NCBI RefSeq assembly: GCF_029392895.1
Contig: NZ_CP114200.1
Location: 2,697,001-2,761,000 of the forward strand
Length of the DNA stretch: 64,000 bases
From: Streptomyces sp. 71268
GTDB lineage: Bacteria > Actinomycetota > Actinomycetes > Streptomycetales > Streptomycetaceae
Reading direction: 5' to 3'
In this document: positions 1-8,428 of the stretch, one piece after another
Layout: every line of letters begins with the position of its first letter
Numbering within the stretch: position 1 is the stretch's first letter
The notes under the pieces: generated by a model
Database searches by the model: none
What the model saw: the letters and a program-made list of their open reading frames with translations, nothing else
What the model was told of the DNA's origin: nothing
Position numbers and translations under genes: made by a program

Positions 1-782
1 AAGACCCAGATGACCTCAAGGAAGGTCGTGGCGAAGAGGAACGGCTTGATGAAGGGGAAGGTGACCGTGGTGAAGCTCTTCCAGGCGCCGGCGCCGTCGA
101 GGGACGCGGCCTCGTAGAGCTCGTTCGGGATGGTGGTGGTCGCGGCGTACAGGCTCAGGGCCACGAAGGGCACGGACTGCCAGACGATCAGCAGGGTGAT
201 GACGAAGAAGGCGGAGAACTGGGAGCCGATCCAGTTGTAGTCGGCCATCGAGTGCCAGCCCAGCTTGTCCAGGACCCAGTTCACGACGCCGAAGCGCTGG
301 GCGAACAGCCACTGGTACACGGTGGTGGCGGCGATGATGGGCATGGCCCACGCGAGCACCAGGCCGATCTGGAGCGTCAGCCGCATCTTCTTGCCGAGCC
401 GGGCGAGCAGCAGGCCGACGAGGGTGCTGATCCCCATGATCAGGATGACGTTGACGCCGGTGAAGACGATCGAGCGACCGACGACGCGCCAGAACTCTTC
501 GCTCTTGAGGGTCTCTTCGTAGTTGTCGAACCCGGTCCACTCGGTGAGCCGGCGGATCAACTGACGTCGGTTGACGTTCTGCAGGGACAGCGTGGCGTTC
601 TTGACCATCGGCCAGCCGAGGAACACCAGGGTCGCGGCTAGCGCGGGGAGAAGCAGCACGTACGGCAGGAGATTGCCGCTGATCCCCTTCCGTTTCGCGT
701 GTGGCCCGCCCTTGGGCGGTCCTCCGCTCTTGCGGACGGCAGTTCCCGGTGCCGTCTTCGCACGTTCGGTCTGCACAGACAT
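1..782 (-). CDS. dasB: Chitobiose/GlcNAc ABC transporter permease DasB (partial, 3' end beyond window)
   Basis: Inner-membrane permease of a carbohydrate ABC importer, MalF/UgpA type. The frame starts at ATG 782 (MSVQTERAKTAPG) after a purine-rich GAAGAGAAGACGAGC. A hydrophobic segment lies near residues 35-57 (LLPYVLLLPALAATLVFLGW), with further membrane segments after it. Near residue 224 is the EAA loop (EAASLDGAGAWKSF), which contacts the ATPase. The gene is cut by the left edge after about 260 codons, so the last membrane span is missing. It lies 92 nt downstream of dasA on the same strand, matching the dasABC order known from Streptomyces. The family has no dedicated ATPase and normally uses the shared MsiK; that part is knowledge, not seen here. 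The dasB name rests on linkage to dasA and dasR. Confidence 0.9.
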   Translation of the reverse strand, partial: MSVQTERAKTAPGTAVRKSGGPPKGGPHAKRKGISGNLLPYVLLLPALAATLVFLGWPMVKNATLSLQNVNRRQLIRRLTEWTGFDNYEETLKSEEFWRVVGRSIVFTGVNVILIMGISTLVGLLLARLGKKMRLTLQIGLVLAWAMPIIAATTVYQWLFAQRFGVVNWVLDKLGWHSMADYNWIGSQFSAFFVITLLIVWQSVPFVALSLYAATTTIPNELYEAASLDGAGAWKSFTTVTFPFIKPFLFATTFLEVIWV

Positions 783-874
783 GCTCGTCTTCTCTTCCTG
801 GGCCGGACGTAGTCGGTGCGCTGCCGGGGGTGGCGTATCCCAACCCCCGGCAGCGTGCGCGTGTGAGCCTGCGG

Positions 875-2146
875 CTAGAGGTCCTGGCTCAGTCGCTTGT
901 TGAGCTCGCCCTCGACCGACTTGGCGGCTTCCTCATGCGACTTGCCGTTGAGAACGGCGGTCATGTACGTCTTGATCGGGTTCGGGGTGTTCTCGACCGC
1001 GGCCCACTCGGGGATCAGCGGGGTGGTGCCACCCACGGTCGCCGGCGCCATGGCCTCGGCGGCCTTGTTGCCCTTGAGCTGGCTCTGCAGCGACTCCTTG
1101 TTCGGGATCACGCCGCCTTCCTTGGCGAGCTGGCCCTCGAACTTGTCGGAAAGCGCGATCTTCAGGAATTCCTTCGCGAGTTCCTGCTTGTCGCTGCCCT
1201 CGGCCACGGCCAGGTTGGAACCACCGAGGAAGACGCCCTCGGGCTTGTCCGCCGTCTCACCCGGGACGGTGAAGTAGCCGATGTCCTTTTCAATCTTCGG
1301 GTTGGCCTTGATGGCGGTGGCCGCTTCCCAGCCCATGCCGATGAAGGCGCCGGTCTTACCCTTGGCGAAGACCTCGGCCTGCTGCGGAGTGGCCTCGTCC
1401 TTGTCCTTGGGGGCCTGGCTGAAGGCGGCGTACTGCTTGTAGATGTCCATGGCCTTGCCGACCTTGGGGTCGGAAAGGTTGGAGACGTACTTGTCGCCGT
1501 CCTTCTTTACCAGCTCGGCGCCGGTGCCAATGGTGAGGCCGTCGAAGAAGTACCAGTTCTGGCCGGGCATGTAGATGGGCTCGGCGTCGGTCTTCTTGTC
1601 GATGGTGTCGAGCGCCTTGAAGAACTCGGTACGAGTCTTCGGCAGTTCCTTGATGCCGGCTTCGTCCCAGATCTTCTTGTTGTAGAGGACGACGCGGCTG
1701 ACCGCGAACCACGGGGCCGCGTACTGCTTGCCGTCGAAGACGGAGGACGCGTTGATGTTCTCCGTCCAGTCGGCGCCGATCTCCTTCTTGAGGTCGGACA
1801 GGTCGGCCAGGCCCTCGGTCTGCGCGTAGGCAGGCGTCTGGGTGTTGCCGAGCTCGATGACGTCCGGCGGATTCGACTCAGAGAGTGCCGTGGTTATCTT
1901 CTGCTGAATTCCGTTCCACTGCTGAACTTCAAACTTCAGCTTGGCTCCGGTCTTCTTTTCGAAGGCAGCCGTTACGTCTTTGGTCCACCCGTCAGGCGTG
2001 GAACCGTCCATGGCCCAGACGGTCAGGGTTTCGCCCTTCCAGCCGTCCGCGCCGGAGCCTTTCTTGTCGTCGCTGTCAGACCCACAGGCCGCGACGCTCA
2101 CCAACATGGCCGCGACACCCGTCGCCGCTATGAGCCCACGCTTCAC
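875..2146 (-). CDS. dasA: Chitobiose-binding lipoprotein DasA (ABC transporter solute-binding protein)
   Basis: Extracytoplasmic sugar-binding lipoprotein (423 aa, SBP_bac_1 family) that delivers N,N'-diacetylchitobiose to the DasBC permease. It starts at GTG 2146 behind GAGGAGAG. The N-terminus is a lipoprotein signal (KR, hydrophobic stretch, VAAC lipobox, Cys21), followed by a Ser/Asp/Lys linker and a full-length two-lobed binding protein. Large aromatic-rich segments such as MPGQNWYFFDGLT are typical of sugar-contact regions. It is first in an operon with dasB and diverges from dasR. Two dre-type operators lie 36-71 nt upstream of the start, so repression by DasR, relieved by GlcN-6-P, is expected from the known Streptomyces system. 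Confidence 0.93.
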   Translation of the reverse strand: MKRGLIAATGVAAMLVSVAACGSDSDDKKGSGADGWKGETLTVWAMDGSTPDGWTKDVTAAFEKKTGAKLKFEVQQWNGIQQKITTALSESNPPDVIELGNTQTPAYAQTEGLADLSDLKKEIGADWTENINASSVFDGKQYAAPWFAVSRVVLYNKKIWDEAGIKELPKTRTEFFKALDTIDKKTDAEPIYMPGQNWYFFDGLTIGTGAELVKKDGDKYVSNLSDPKVGKAMDIYKQYAAFSQAPKDKDEATPQQAEVFAKGKTGAFIGMGWEAATAIKANPKIEKDIGYFTVPGETADKPEGVFLGGSNLAVAEGSDKQELAKEFLKIALSDKFEGQLAKEGGVIPNKESLQSQLKGNKAAEAMAPATVGGTTPLIPEWAAVENTPNPIKTYMTAVLNGKSHEEAAKSVEGELNKRLSQDL

Positions 2147-2171
2147 AGCACTCTCCTCAAAGAACCGGAAT

Positions 2172-2193
2172 TGGTCTTTAATGGTTTAGACCA
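2172..2193. promoter_or_regulatory. DasR-responsive element (dre) 1 in the dasA promoter
   Basis: TGGTTTAGACCA at 2182-2193 matches the dre palindrome TGGTCTAGACCA at 11 of 12 positions. An extra left half-site TGGTCT (2172-2177) stands ten bases upstream of the right half. The site lies 36 nt upstream of the dasA start. Confidence 0.82.
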
Positions 2194-2205
2194 GTTCCCG
2201 CAGCT

Positions 2206-2217
2206 TGGCCTAGACCT
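2206..2217. promoter_or_regulatory. DasR-responsive element (dre) 2 in the dasA promoter
   Basis: TGGCCTAGACCT is a 10/12 match to the dre consensus. Its centre is 24 bp from that of site 1, a little over two helical turns, so both would face roughly the same side of the DNA between dasA and dasR. Confidence 0.7.
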
Positions 2218-2332
2218 TTAGGGGTGTCAAGGGTGTATAAGAGTCGCTGTCAGGTCCGTTATCGGACCGACACCTGGGGCCCGCCAGCACGTTGATGAGG
2301 GTGCCCCGGGGCCCACCCATGCCACGATGTGA

Positions 2333-3223
<891 letters not shown>

Positions 3224-3268
3224 CCCGCCCCGCCGTGGCCCGCCCGCCGGGCCGGGCGCCGTGAGCGG

Positions 3269-3297
3269 GGCGGGCGCCCCACGCCGGGGCGCCCGCC
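3269..3297. terminator. Bidirectional terminator between dasR and the PIG-L gene
   Basis: A perfect 12-bp GC stem (GGCGGGCGCCCC at 3269-3280, complement at 3286-3297) with a 5-nt loop sits between two convergent genes. It has no U-tract, as is usual for Streptomyces terminators. Confidence 0.65.
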
Positions 3298-3333
3298 GGA
3301 TGCCCGGCCGCCGGCCCGCCCCGCGCCCCCCGC

Positions 3334-4128
3334 CTACGCGGCGGGCGCCGCGTGCGGTTCCAGGGCCCACACCCGCTCGGTGCGCAGCGGCCCCGTCCGG
3401 TGCAGGAACAGGCCGTGGCCGAGCGCGCCGAGCGGGGCGAGCTGCGAGCCGTAGCACTGCACCGCCAGGCGCTTGGTGGCCCACTCGGCGTCGTCGAGGC
3501 GCACCTCCCAGCGCGGGGTCAGCCGGAAGCGCTCCGCCAGGCTCCGGTAGGAGTCCCCGCGCTCGGGGTCGGCGGCGAGCGCCTGCTCGGCCCCGTCGGT
3601 GTTCCAGCCCGGGGTGTGCCCGGTGTAGGGCAGGTCGGCGTAGATCAGCGGCGGCGGCGCGCCCTGCGTGACGCGGGTCAGCAGTACCTGTTCGCGCACC
3701 AGGGCGTGGTGGTCCTGGCGGGTGCCCATCGGGGCGAGCACCTCGGTTTCGGCGGGCAGTTGGCGCAACCACTGGTCGAGGTGGCCGAGCTGGTCGGGGT
3801 TGCCGTACGGGCCGTCGGGGTGCGGCAGCGCGATCTGGGCCACCCCGAGCAGGCCGAGGGCCTGGGCGTCCTCGACCAGCCGGGCCGCGTGGGCCTCGTG
3901 TGGCGTGGTGAAGCCGCACATCTCGTCCCATTCGGAGACGGCGGCCCCGGGGTCCGGCGCCCCGCCGTAGGCGGTGACGACGGCGACCGGGCCGCGCAGC
4001 CTGGGGAGCACGGCCGCCAGCGACAGCACGGCGTCGTCGAAGTGTGGCGAGATGACGACGGTCCCCCACGGTGGCGTGCCGGGTTCGGGGGTGGTGGGCG
4101 TCGCTGCGGACGGGGGCGTCTCGGACAT
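3334..4128 (-). CDS. PIG-L/LmbE-family zinc deacetylase
   Basis: Probable zinc-dependent N-acetyl(glucosamine-type) deacetylase of 264 aa. The start ATG 4128 is chosen because AGAAAGGAC lies about 10 nt upstream; a TTG at 4149 is also in frame. The metal motif is SPHFDDAVLS (His29, Asp31-Asp32), the variant of the family's HPDD motif. A later Asp-His-His (RQDHHALVRE) near residue 153 fits the third ligand and general base. No signal peptide is seen, so it is cytosolic. Family members act on GlcNAc-inositol (MshB), GlcNAc-PI and, in archaea, diacetylchitobiose. Its position next to dasR makes an amino-sugar substrate tempting, but this is inference. It is convergent with dasR. Confidence 0.8.
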   Translation of the reverse strand: MSETPPSAATPTTPEPGTPPWGTVVISPHFDDAVLSLAAVLPRLRGPVAVVTAYGGAPDPGAAVSEWDEMCGFTTPHEAHAARLVEDAQALGLLGVAQIALPHPDGPYGNPDQLGHLDQWLRQLPAETEVLAPMGTRQDHHALVREQVLLTRVTQGAPPPLIYADLPYTGHTPGWNTDGAEQALAADPERGDSYRSLAERFRLTPRWEVRLDDAEWATKRLAVQCYGSQLAPLGALGHGLFLHRTGPLRTERVWALEPHAAPAA

Positions 4129-4236
4129 GGGCGTGCGGTCCTTTCTCAAGGGGAGCGGGCGGTGGCGTTGGCGGGCTGGGCCGCGCCGCGGCGCTGGACA
4201 CCGTGATACGGCACGGGCGGTGACGGTGGAGCGGCG

Positions 4237-4253
4237 GGTCCACTTTGTGGACC
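4237..4253. promoter_or_regulatory. Palindrome upstream of the PIG-L gene (possible operator)
   Basis: GGTCCAC-TTT-GTGGACC is a perfect 7-bp inverted repeat with a 3-bp centre, about 110 bp upstream of the PIG-L start. It could be an operator for an unknown dimeric regulator or a small hairpin. It does not match the dre consensus. Confidence 0.4.
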
Positions 4254-4934
4254 GGTGCGGGCCTGGTTGGTACGGGCGTCCTGGCCGCTGATCAGGGGGT
4301 CAGCGGTGGAGGGTGGGGCGCCGGAGCTGGCAAAACCTTGGTCAAACGCGGTCCGGTCGCCCCGCGCGGATTCCGGCCGCGCTGGCGGCTGGTAAGCCGG
4401 CGCGGCTGGCACGCGTGACCCAGGCGGGGCAAGGCCGCGTGGCCGTGGCCGCCGCTTTTCGGCCAGGTCTCGCGCGGCCTGTGGGGGTGGCCGGCGCGGG
4501 GCGTCGGGTGCGGGAACGCGGGGTGCCGGCCCGGGAGTCGAGGCCGGCGGAGGCTTCCCTTCGCCTGGTCACCCGCGCGAGGATTTCCGCCTGCCGCCCG
4601 GCGTGGGCGGAGCCGAGGGGCGGCCCACCGAGCGGCTCACCGGCCGGACCGACGAACGGAGCGGACGGATCGGCGGGTTCCAGATGACGCGCGGACCGGG
4701 CCCGCGCCGCCAGAACTGGTACGCGCGTGACGTGTGAGGCCGAAGGGAAGGATGACCCGGTGTTGGCGAGGGCGAGGGGCGTCTCCGCGTTCCTGTTGTG
4801 GACTCGATGGACGCCACGCGGCACGCCCTCGGCCCGCAGTACCACCACGATGTCGAGCACGTTCAGGTCCCATCGCAGGCGTGGGGAAGCGGAGTTGAAC
4901 CAGATGAAGGCGATCGTACGAGCCCTCGGGCAAT

Positions 4935-4946
4935 TGGTCCAGACCA
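4935..4946. promoter_or_regulatory. dre-like DasR site upstream of cstA
   Basis: TGGTCCAGACCA matches the dre palindrome TGGTCTAGACCA at 11 of 12 positions. It lies 125 bp upstream of the cstA start, outside the das genes. Binding is predicted only from sequence. Confidence 0.55.
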
Positions 4947-5070
4947 CACCAGATGAGGAGTCAGCCGGGCGCATCGCGCCCGCGCGGTCCCATCTTCGGC
5001 CCCTGACCTGGGATGTCGCGGCGAGCTGTGGCGCTGTGGCGCCGGCTCGGAACGACGGCGGGTGTGCCCG

Positions 5071-7257
5071 GTGAGCACTCCCACCGCACGGAACATCTCC
5101 CCGCGCACCGTCCTGGTCTGGACCGCCGTCGCCCTCGTCGGCGCCCTCGGCTGGGCCATGCTCGCCCTCTCCCGGGGCGAGGAGGTCTCCGCCGCCTGGA
5201 TGGTGGCGGCGGCCCTGGGCTCGTACGCCATCGCCTACCGCTTCTACTCGCGCTTCATCGTCACCAGGGTGCTGCGCGCCGACAAGACGCGGGCCACTCC
5301 GGCCGAGCGGCGCAACGACGGCGTCGACTTCCACCCGACCGACCGCCGCGTGCTGCTCGGCCACCACTTCGCGGCCATCGCGGGCGCGGGCCCGCTGGTC
5401 GGCCCGGTGTTGGCCGCGCAGATGGGCTATCTGCCGGGCACCATATGGATCGTCGTCGGCGTGATCTTCGCGGGCGCCGTGCAGGACATGGTGACGCTCT
5501 TCTTCTCCACCCGGCGAGACGGCAAGTCGCTCGGCCAGATGGCGCGCGAGGAGATCGGCCCGATCGGTGGCGCCGCGGCGCTGCTCTCGGTGTTCATCAT
5601 CATGATCATCCTGCTGGCGGTGCTGGCGCTGATCGTCGTCAACGCGCTGGCCGAGTCCCCCTGGGGCACCTTCTCCATCGCGATGACCATCCCGATCGCG
5701 CTCGGCATGGGCTTCTACCTGCGCGTGCTGCGCCCCGGTCGGGTCACCGAGGTCTCGCTCATCGGCCTGGTCCTGCTGCTGCTGTCCATCGTGGGCGGCA
5801 ACTGGGTGGCCGAGTCCTCCTGGGCCGACACCTTCACGCTGGACCACAGCACGCTGGTGCTGTGGATGGTGGCGTACGGGTTCATCGCCTCCGTGCTGCC
5901 GGTGTGGATGCTGCTGGCGCCGCGCGACTACCTGTCGACCTTCATGAAGATCGGCACCATCGGGCTGCTGGCCGTCGGCGTCATCTTCACACTGCCCACC
6001 CTCAAGATGGACGCCGTCACCGACTTCGCGGGCCGCGGCGACGGGCCGGTCTTCGCCGGGTCGCTGTTCCCCTTCGTGTTCATCACCATCGCCTGCGGCG
6101 CCCTCTCCGGCTTCCACGCGCTCATCGCCTCCGGCACCACGCCGAAGATGATCGAGAAGGAGACCCAGGTACGGATGATCGGCTACGGCGCCATGCTGAT
6201 GGAGTCGTTCGTGGCCGTCATGGCCATGGTGGCCGCATCCATCATCGACCCGGGACTGTTCTTCGCGATGAACGCGCCGGCGGGCGTGGTCGGGGACACC
6301 GTCCAGTCCGCGTCGGAGGCGGTCGCCGGGCTCGGCTACTCCATCTCGCCCGAACAACTCGCCGCCGCGGCCAAGGCCGTGGAGGAGAGTTCGCTGCTCT
6401 CACGTACCGGCGGCGCTCCCACGCTGGCCGTGGGCGTGTCGGAGATCTTCTCCGACGTGATCGGCGGCGACAGCATGCGGGCGTTCTGGTACCACTTCGC
6501 GATCATGTTTGAGGCGTTGTTCATCCTCACCGCCCTGGACGCGGGCACCCGCGTCGGCCGGTTCATGCTCCAGGACATGCTGGGCAACGTCTACAAGCCG
6601 TTCCGGGACGTGAGCTGGAAGCCCGGTATCTGGATCTGCAGCGCGGTCGTGGTCGCCCTGTGGGGGTACTTCCTGTGGGTCGGCGTGCACGACCCGCTGG
6701 GCGGCGTCAACCAGCTCTTCCCGATCTTCGGCATCGCCAACCAGTTGCTGGCCGCCGTCGCGCTCGCGGTGTGCACCACGCTCCTGGTGAAGTCCGGGCG
6801 GCTCAAGTGGGCCTGGGTGACGGCGGTCCCGCTGGTCTGGGACGTGGTGGTGACACTGACCGCGAGTTGGCAGAAGATCTTCTCGGACGATCCGCGGGTG
6901 GGCTTCTTCAGCCAGCGCGAGCGCTACCAGGACGCCATCGACGCGGACAAGGTGCTCCCACCCGCGAAGAACATGGACGAGATGCACACGGTCGTCACCA
7001 ACTCGACCGTGGACGGGGTGCTCTCCGCGCTGCTCGCCGTCCTCGTGATCGTCGTCATCGCGGACGCGGCCCGCACCTGCGTCCGGGCCATCCGCGACCC
7101 GGAGTCCGCCCGGCTCCACGAGGCGCCGTACGTCGAGTCGCGGATCGTGGCGCCGGCCGGGCTCGTGGCCACCCCCGAGGAGAAGCGGGAGCTGGCCGAG
7201 GCGGCCGCGGCGAGCGGCCGGCCCGAGCGCGCCCCCCAGGGCGGCCCCTCCGCCTGA
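5071..7257 (+). CDS. cstA: CstA-family carbon starvation / pyruvate-peptide transporter
   Basis: Large polytopic membrane transporter of the CstA/BtsT family (728 aa), taking up pyruvate or peptides when carbon is limiting. Conserved blocks include FHPTDRRVLLGHHFAAIAGA near residue 87 and AGPLVGPVLAAQMGYLPG just after it. Later blocks are GFHALIASGTTPKMIEKE and the C-terminal LFPIFGIANQLLAAVALA. Hydrophobic segments run through the whole chain. GTG 5071 is taken as the start; GTG 5062 is equally possible because neither has a strong ribosome site. A dre-like site upstream suggests a link to amino-sugar status. A DUF466 gene follows, the usual CstA companion. Confidence 0.92.
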   Translation: MSTPTARNISPRTVLVWTAVALVGALGWAMLALSRGEEVSAAWMVAAALGSYAIAYRFYSRFIVTRVLRADKTRATPAERRNDGVDFHPTDRRVLLGHHFAAIAGAGPLVGPVLAAQMGYLPGTIWIVVGVIFAGAVQDMVTLFFSTRRDGKSLGQMAREEIGPIGGAAALLSVFIIMIILLAVLALIVVNALAESPWGTFSIAMTIPIALGMGFYLRVLRPGRVTEVSLIGLVLLLLSIVGGNWVAESSWADTFTLDHSTLVLWMVAYGFIASVLPVWMLLAPRDYLSTFMKIGTIGLLAVGVIFTLPTLKMDAVTDFAGRGDGPVFAGSLFPFVFITIACGALSGFHALIASGTTPKMIEKETQVRMIGYGAMLMESFVAVMAMVAASIIDPGLFFAMNAPAGVVGDTVQSASEAVAGLGYSISPEQLAAAAKAVEESSLLSRTGGAPTLAVGVSEIFSDVIGGDSMRAFWYHFAIMFEALFILTALDAGTRVGRFMLQDMLGNVYKPFRDVSWKPGIWICSAVVVALWGYFLWVGVHDPLGGVNQLFPIFGIANQLLAAVALAVCTTLLVKSGRLKWAWVTAVPLVWDVVVTLTASWQKIFSDDPRVGFFSQRERYQDAIDADKVLPPAKNMDEMHTVVTNSTVDGVLSALLAVLVIVVIADAARTCVRAIRDPESARLHEAPYVESRIVAPAGLVATPEEKRELAEAAAASGRPERAPQGGPSA

Positions 7258-7392
7258 CCACCACCCGCGCGGCGGGCGAAGCCGACGCCACCCCGGCGCC
7301 CGGCCCGCCGCGCGGGCACCGATCACACCACGGGCCCGCCCACCCCGCGGGCACCACCCGCCAGCGTCCGCACCGACGAGGAGCCGATCGCG

Positions 7393-7605
7393 ATGACCAA
7401 CACCGCCGCGCGCCGGGCCGCGCACTGGGGCCGCCGAGTGCGCTGGTACGTACGCGAGTTCACCGGCGAGGGGACGTACGACCGGTACGTCGCGCACACC
7501 CGCCGGCAGCACCCCGACACCGAGCCGGCCAGTCGCGCCGAGTTCGAACGGCAACGGATGGACGAGCGCGAGGCGGACCCCCGCAACGGCTTCCGCTGCT
7601 GCTGA
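7393..7605 (+). CDS. YbdD/YjiX-family (DUF466) small protein
   Basis: A 70-aa basic protein matching the YbdD/YjiX family that accompanies CstA/BtsT transporters in many bacteria. The family landmarks are visible: a WYVREFTGEGTYDRYV block, HP(D) near residue 40, and the terminal GFRCC. It has no membrane segment. ATG 7393 is preceded by GACGAGGAGCCGATCGCG, which provides GAGGAG. It lies 135 nt downstream of cstA on the same strand and is probably cotranscribed. Its biochemical role is not established; an accessory role to the transporter is inferred from constant linkage. A 17-bp stem follows at 7658-7699. Confidence 0.88.
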   Translation: MTNTAARRAAHWGRRVRWYVREFTGEGTYDRYVAHTRRQHPDTEPASRAEFERQRMDEREADPRNGFRCC

Positions 7606-7657
7606 CGCCGCCCCGCCCACGCGCCAGACGCCCGCCGACCGGCCGACCCCGCGCCCC

Positions 7658-7699
7658 GCGCCCCGCGCGCCACGGACTCACGCGTGGCGCGCGGGGCGC
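7658..7699 (+). terminator. Strong hairpin terminator after the cstA-DUF466 unit
   Basis: A perfect 17-bp stem (7658-7674 with 7683-7699) and an 8-nt loop, 53 nt after the DUF466 stop codon. Confidence 0.7.
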
Positions 7700-7786
7700 C
7701 GCCGTGCCTCCCCCCGCGCCCGCTGCGCTCCACCACGCGCCCGGCGCACGCCCACCGCGCGCCATGAACGGCGTCGGCGTCCGCTT

Positions 7787-7821
<35 letters not shown>

Positions 7822-8106
7822 GTGAAGGCTGCCGACCGCTGCCGATCGGTCCCATCCCCACCGCCGTCGCGCGCCGCGCGGGCCGCATCCCATTCCCCCC
7901 TCTTCGGCCACTGATGTCCGCGCGACGATGACCGGCGCGCGTCGCGCACCGCTCCGCGCCGAGTGGGCCGCCAACACGCCGGAGACTGTGGCAAGCCACC
8001 AATCGAGGGGTCGGCGGCCAACCCGTTCGAGCCCTTCATGACGGGCCCGACGGGCACTCAGACCCCTGGATCGGTTAGCACATCCGTACGGGATTCACCG
8101 CGCCGC

Positions 8107-8150
8107 GACACAAGATGTGGGGGCACACGCCATCGCCGACACAAGATGTA
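8107..8150 (+). promoter_or_regulatory. Tandem NrdR boxes upstream of nrdAB
   Basis: Two direct copies of GACACAAGATGT (8107-8118 and 8138-8149) are spaced 31 bp start to start, three helical turns. They resemble the paired 16-bp boxes bound by the ATP/dATP-sensing zinc repressor NrdR upstream of ribonucleotide reductase operons. They lie immediately before the riboswitch and should overlap the promoter. Confidence 0.78.
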
Positions 8151-8160
8151 TGCTCGTGCT

Positions 8161-8261
8161 CGCTGTCGCCGCAGGGGAATCCGGTGCGAATCCGGAACTG
8201 TCCCGCAACGGTGTACGTGTGCCGTTTTGCGCGCCGTGAGTCCGAGGACCTGCCGACAGCG
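8161..8261 (+). ncRNA. Cobalamin (coenzyme B12) riboswitch upstream of nrdAB
   Basis: Closing helix: CGCTGTCG (8161-8168) pairs exactly with CGACAGCG (8254-8261). Inside are the family signatures GGGGAATCCGGTGCGAATCC, then ACTGTCCCGCAAC, then the CCGTGAGTCCGAGGACCTGC block ending at 8253. In Streptomyces this element represses the class Ia nrdABS operon when B12 is available, so that the B12-dependent class II enzyme is used instead. The expression platform between 8262 and the nrdA start (8429) is not resolved by eye. Flanking helices may extend the element slightly on both sides. Confidence 0.93.
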
Positions 8262-8428
8262 CGCCCATGGCCGGACACGCTTGCCGGCCCCGGGCGTCGC
8301 ATACGTCCGGGCCCCGTGGGTTGGGCCGGTGGACGCCGCGTGGCATGCCCGACCACAGGTCGTGGCCCGCCCGTGCGCGCCTTCCGTTCCTCCCGCGCGG
8401 CCCCCTGCCGAGCGAGGGAGAGCCACCC

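Larger units (their letters stand above)
4129..5070. other. Long intergenic region between the PIG-L gene and cstA
   Basis: This 0.94-kb stretch has no ORF with convincing Streptomyces codon bias or a family I recognise. It must hold the divergent promoters of the PIG-L gene and cstA. Visible structure is a GGTCCAC-TTT-GTGGACC palindrome (4237-4253) and a dre-like palindrome (4935-4946). Base composition dips towards AT around 4730-4950. Confidence 0.6.

Noticed and set aside
4146..4412. 88-codon minus-strand ORF upstream of the PIG-L gene
   Set aside because: Its translation is Pro/Ala/Arg-rich with no domain or recognisable family, and it overlaps the region expected to hold the PIG-L promoter. 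GC-rich DNA gives such frames by chance.
4342..6357. 671-codon minus-strand ORF opposite cstA
   Set aside because: Antisense shadow: the translation is a composition-driven Arg/Asp/Gly/His string, while the plus strand encodes a clear CstA protein with matching codon bias.
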